Shown one piece after another: positions 41,977 through 42,950 of a stretch of DNA of 42,950 nt (the first letter of the stretch is position 1; every line of letters begins with the position of its first letter). A program made the translations under genes and the position numbers. The notes under the pieces were generated by a model. That model was not told where the DNA came from and made no database searches. It saw only the letters and a list, made by a program, of their open reading frames with translations. Origin of the DNA: Haplomitrium mnioides (Eukaryota; Marchantiophyta; Haplomitriopsida; Calobryales); the NCBI GenBank assembly GCA_049999725.1, contig JBNGIS010008502.1, forward strand, positions 1 to 42,950, written 5' to 3'.

Positions 41977-42076
41977 NNNNNNNNNNNNNNNNNNNNNNNN
42001 NNNNNNNNNNNNNNNNNNNNNNNNNNNNNNNNNNNNNNNNNNNNNNNNNNNNNNNNNNNNNNNNNNNNNNNNNNNN
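41977..42076. other. assembly gap, 100 N
   Basis: Placeholder gap inside the last LTR. Confidence 0.99.
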
Positions 42077-42782
42077 GGAAGGAAGGAAAGGGGCCCGAAA
42101 CAGCGAGTTATCGCGGGCCTGGCCGAAGGAAGACGGGGGGAGTGCCGTAAGGGCGATGTATCGAAGATCCGGGAGGAGGAAGAGCGAGGAAGCTGAAGGG
42201 GCGACCTAGCGCAGCTTCGCCAAGAGGAAAACAAAGAGGAAAAGCCGAAAGGGGGACCGATCCTTGATCTGACCGAATAAGAGGGAGTGAAGGCGAAAAG
42301 GCGACTTGTCGGCGAACCGGTTCGACCGACGCGCATCAGTGCAAAGCAGTGACCCAGCGCAAACCGTCCAACGGGAAGAGGGCTGAGCCAGAAGGGCGAT
42401 ATGGCGCCTATCCGGGGGAGGAAAACGAAGGGCACGGCAGAATCACGATATATCGGCGAATCGGCAAGCAAGATAGGTTCGGCCAGAAAACGAAGAGAAC
42501 GCCGGTGCGACCGACAGAGGAGCAAGCGCAGCCGAAAGGGGGATTCATCGTAGCTCCGGCAGAACCTGGGGCGAAGCTTCGGTGGGGACCAACGGCAACA
42601 TCCGACAGTTCGTCAGAGGGACGAACGGTCCTAAGGGGCCTGACAGTCCCTATATCAAGCTTTCTCAATAGATAACAACGGGAGCCTCAGGCGCACGCTT
42701 GGTTCTTATCTCGAGGGAAGGACGAAATAGCGACAATCGACACCATTCTTATTCGGTGAGCAGGGGAAGTCCGCGGTTCTAC

Positions 42783-42793
42783 GGATGACGTGG
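42783..42793 (+). promoter_or_regulatory. GGATGACGTGG motif in the last LTR
   Basis: Identical to the motif repeated in the LTRs at 18529 and 23735. AAAACGTGGCAC (about 42822) and GGACGTGGCGA (about 42937) are nearby, so at least three ACGTGG cores occur in 170 bases at the window edge. Confidence 0.5.
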
Positions 42794-42950
42794 CGAGCGC
42801 AGGTTGTCCGCGGAGGCTTCAAAAACGTGGCACGCTGGGAAGCCAAGAAGGGTTTTCGGGGGTCAACATCGGATGAAGGTCAACGCGACGGTCCGCGTAC
42901 CCCTTTGTGAGGCAGCGGCGAACGGCGCCCTTCGGAGGACGTGGCGACCC

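Larger units (their letters stand above)
41531..42950 (+). repeat. start of another long gypsy-type LTR, cut by window edge
   Basis: TGTCAGCCGGTAG at 41531 interrupts the gypsy-3 integrase sequence. It shares TCCCTATATCAAGC (about 42648), CGGATGACGTGGCG (42782) and ACCCCTTTG...GGC modules with the LTRs at 18529 and 23735. A purine-rich open frame begins at 41662, interrupted by the gap at 41977. The bases before the LTR, cttgg, would be one copy of a target duplication. The other end lies beyond 42950. Confidence 0.8.

Noticed and set aside
41635-42525. 296-codon minus-strand open frame, the second longest in the window
   Set aside because: It reads through 100 N and is antisense to a purine-rich LTR. 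Its Ser/Arg/Pro/Phe-rich product reflects composition, and no domain is recognisable.
1-42950. Host genes, tRNA, rRNA or an undescribed defence system
   Set aside because: All recognisable coding sequence belongs to LTR retrotransposons; I saw no cloverleaf-type tRNA, rRNA or gene cluster by reading, though a tRNA scan was not possible.

Overview
The window is plant nuclear DNA made almost entirely of nested, decayed LTR retrotransposons. I recognise no host gene, tRNA or rRNA. The assignment to a land plant with a repeat-rich genome rests on Ty1/copia and Ty3/gypsy elements with very long LTRs (about 2.8 to 3.4 kb), TATATAA boxes in LTRs, and stop codons of the kind expected from decay of methylated CG/CHG sites. 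The species cannot be named. Three runs of exactly 100 N (2013-2112, 35243-35342, 41977-42076) are scaffold gaps.

Layout. (1) 1-4135: 3' part of a Ty1/copia element on + (gag, protease, integrase, RT, RNase H, PPT, 347-bp LTR). It sits inside the 3' LTR of (2) a Ty3/gypsy element on - (4136-13132) with PPT, integrase, RNase H, RT, protease, gag, PBS and a 2908-bp 5' LTR. (3) 13133-13815: flanking DNA with a 15-bp minisatellite. (4) A second, old copia element on + whose protease/integrase (13816-15642) and RT/RNase H (28440-30150) are split by two insertions. One is a solo LTR (15648-18495, 5-bp duplication aggcc). The other is a complete LTR element (18529-28357, 5-bp duplication ccata). (5) That 18.5-28.4 kb element has 3.4-kb LTRs and only about 1.8 kb of internal DNA with a gag-like frame and no pol, so it is non-autonomous. 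Its 3' LTR contains a further 1.17-kb solo-LTR-like insertion. (6) 30.7-33.3 kb: a related LTR plus gag-like remnant. (7) 33.3-38.4 kb: an LTR of the same superfamily on -, carrying a 1.72-kb inverted repeat. (8) 38.4-39.2 kb: another LTR fragment. (9) 39.2-41.5 kb: two gypsy RNase H/integrase remnants head to head. (10) From 41531: the start of one more long LTR, cut by the window edge.

How the parts relate. The non-autonomous element (18529-28357) and the pol-bearing gypsy element (4136-13132) share LTR ends (TGTCAG...TGACA), a 16-of-17 matching primer-binding site with the same downstream leader, a similar polypurine tract, and gag C-terminal modules. This suggests that the pol-bearing family supplied enzymes to the short one. 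Several LTRs carry clustered ACGTGG motifs (bZIP-type sites), and the non-autonomous LTR also carries short open frames and a consensus-like splice donor. These, and the fold-back repeat, are the observations most worth pursuing. All recognisable pol genes are broken.
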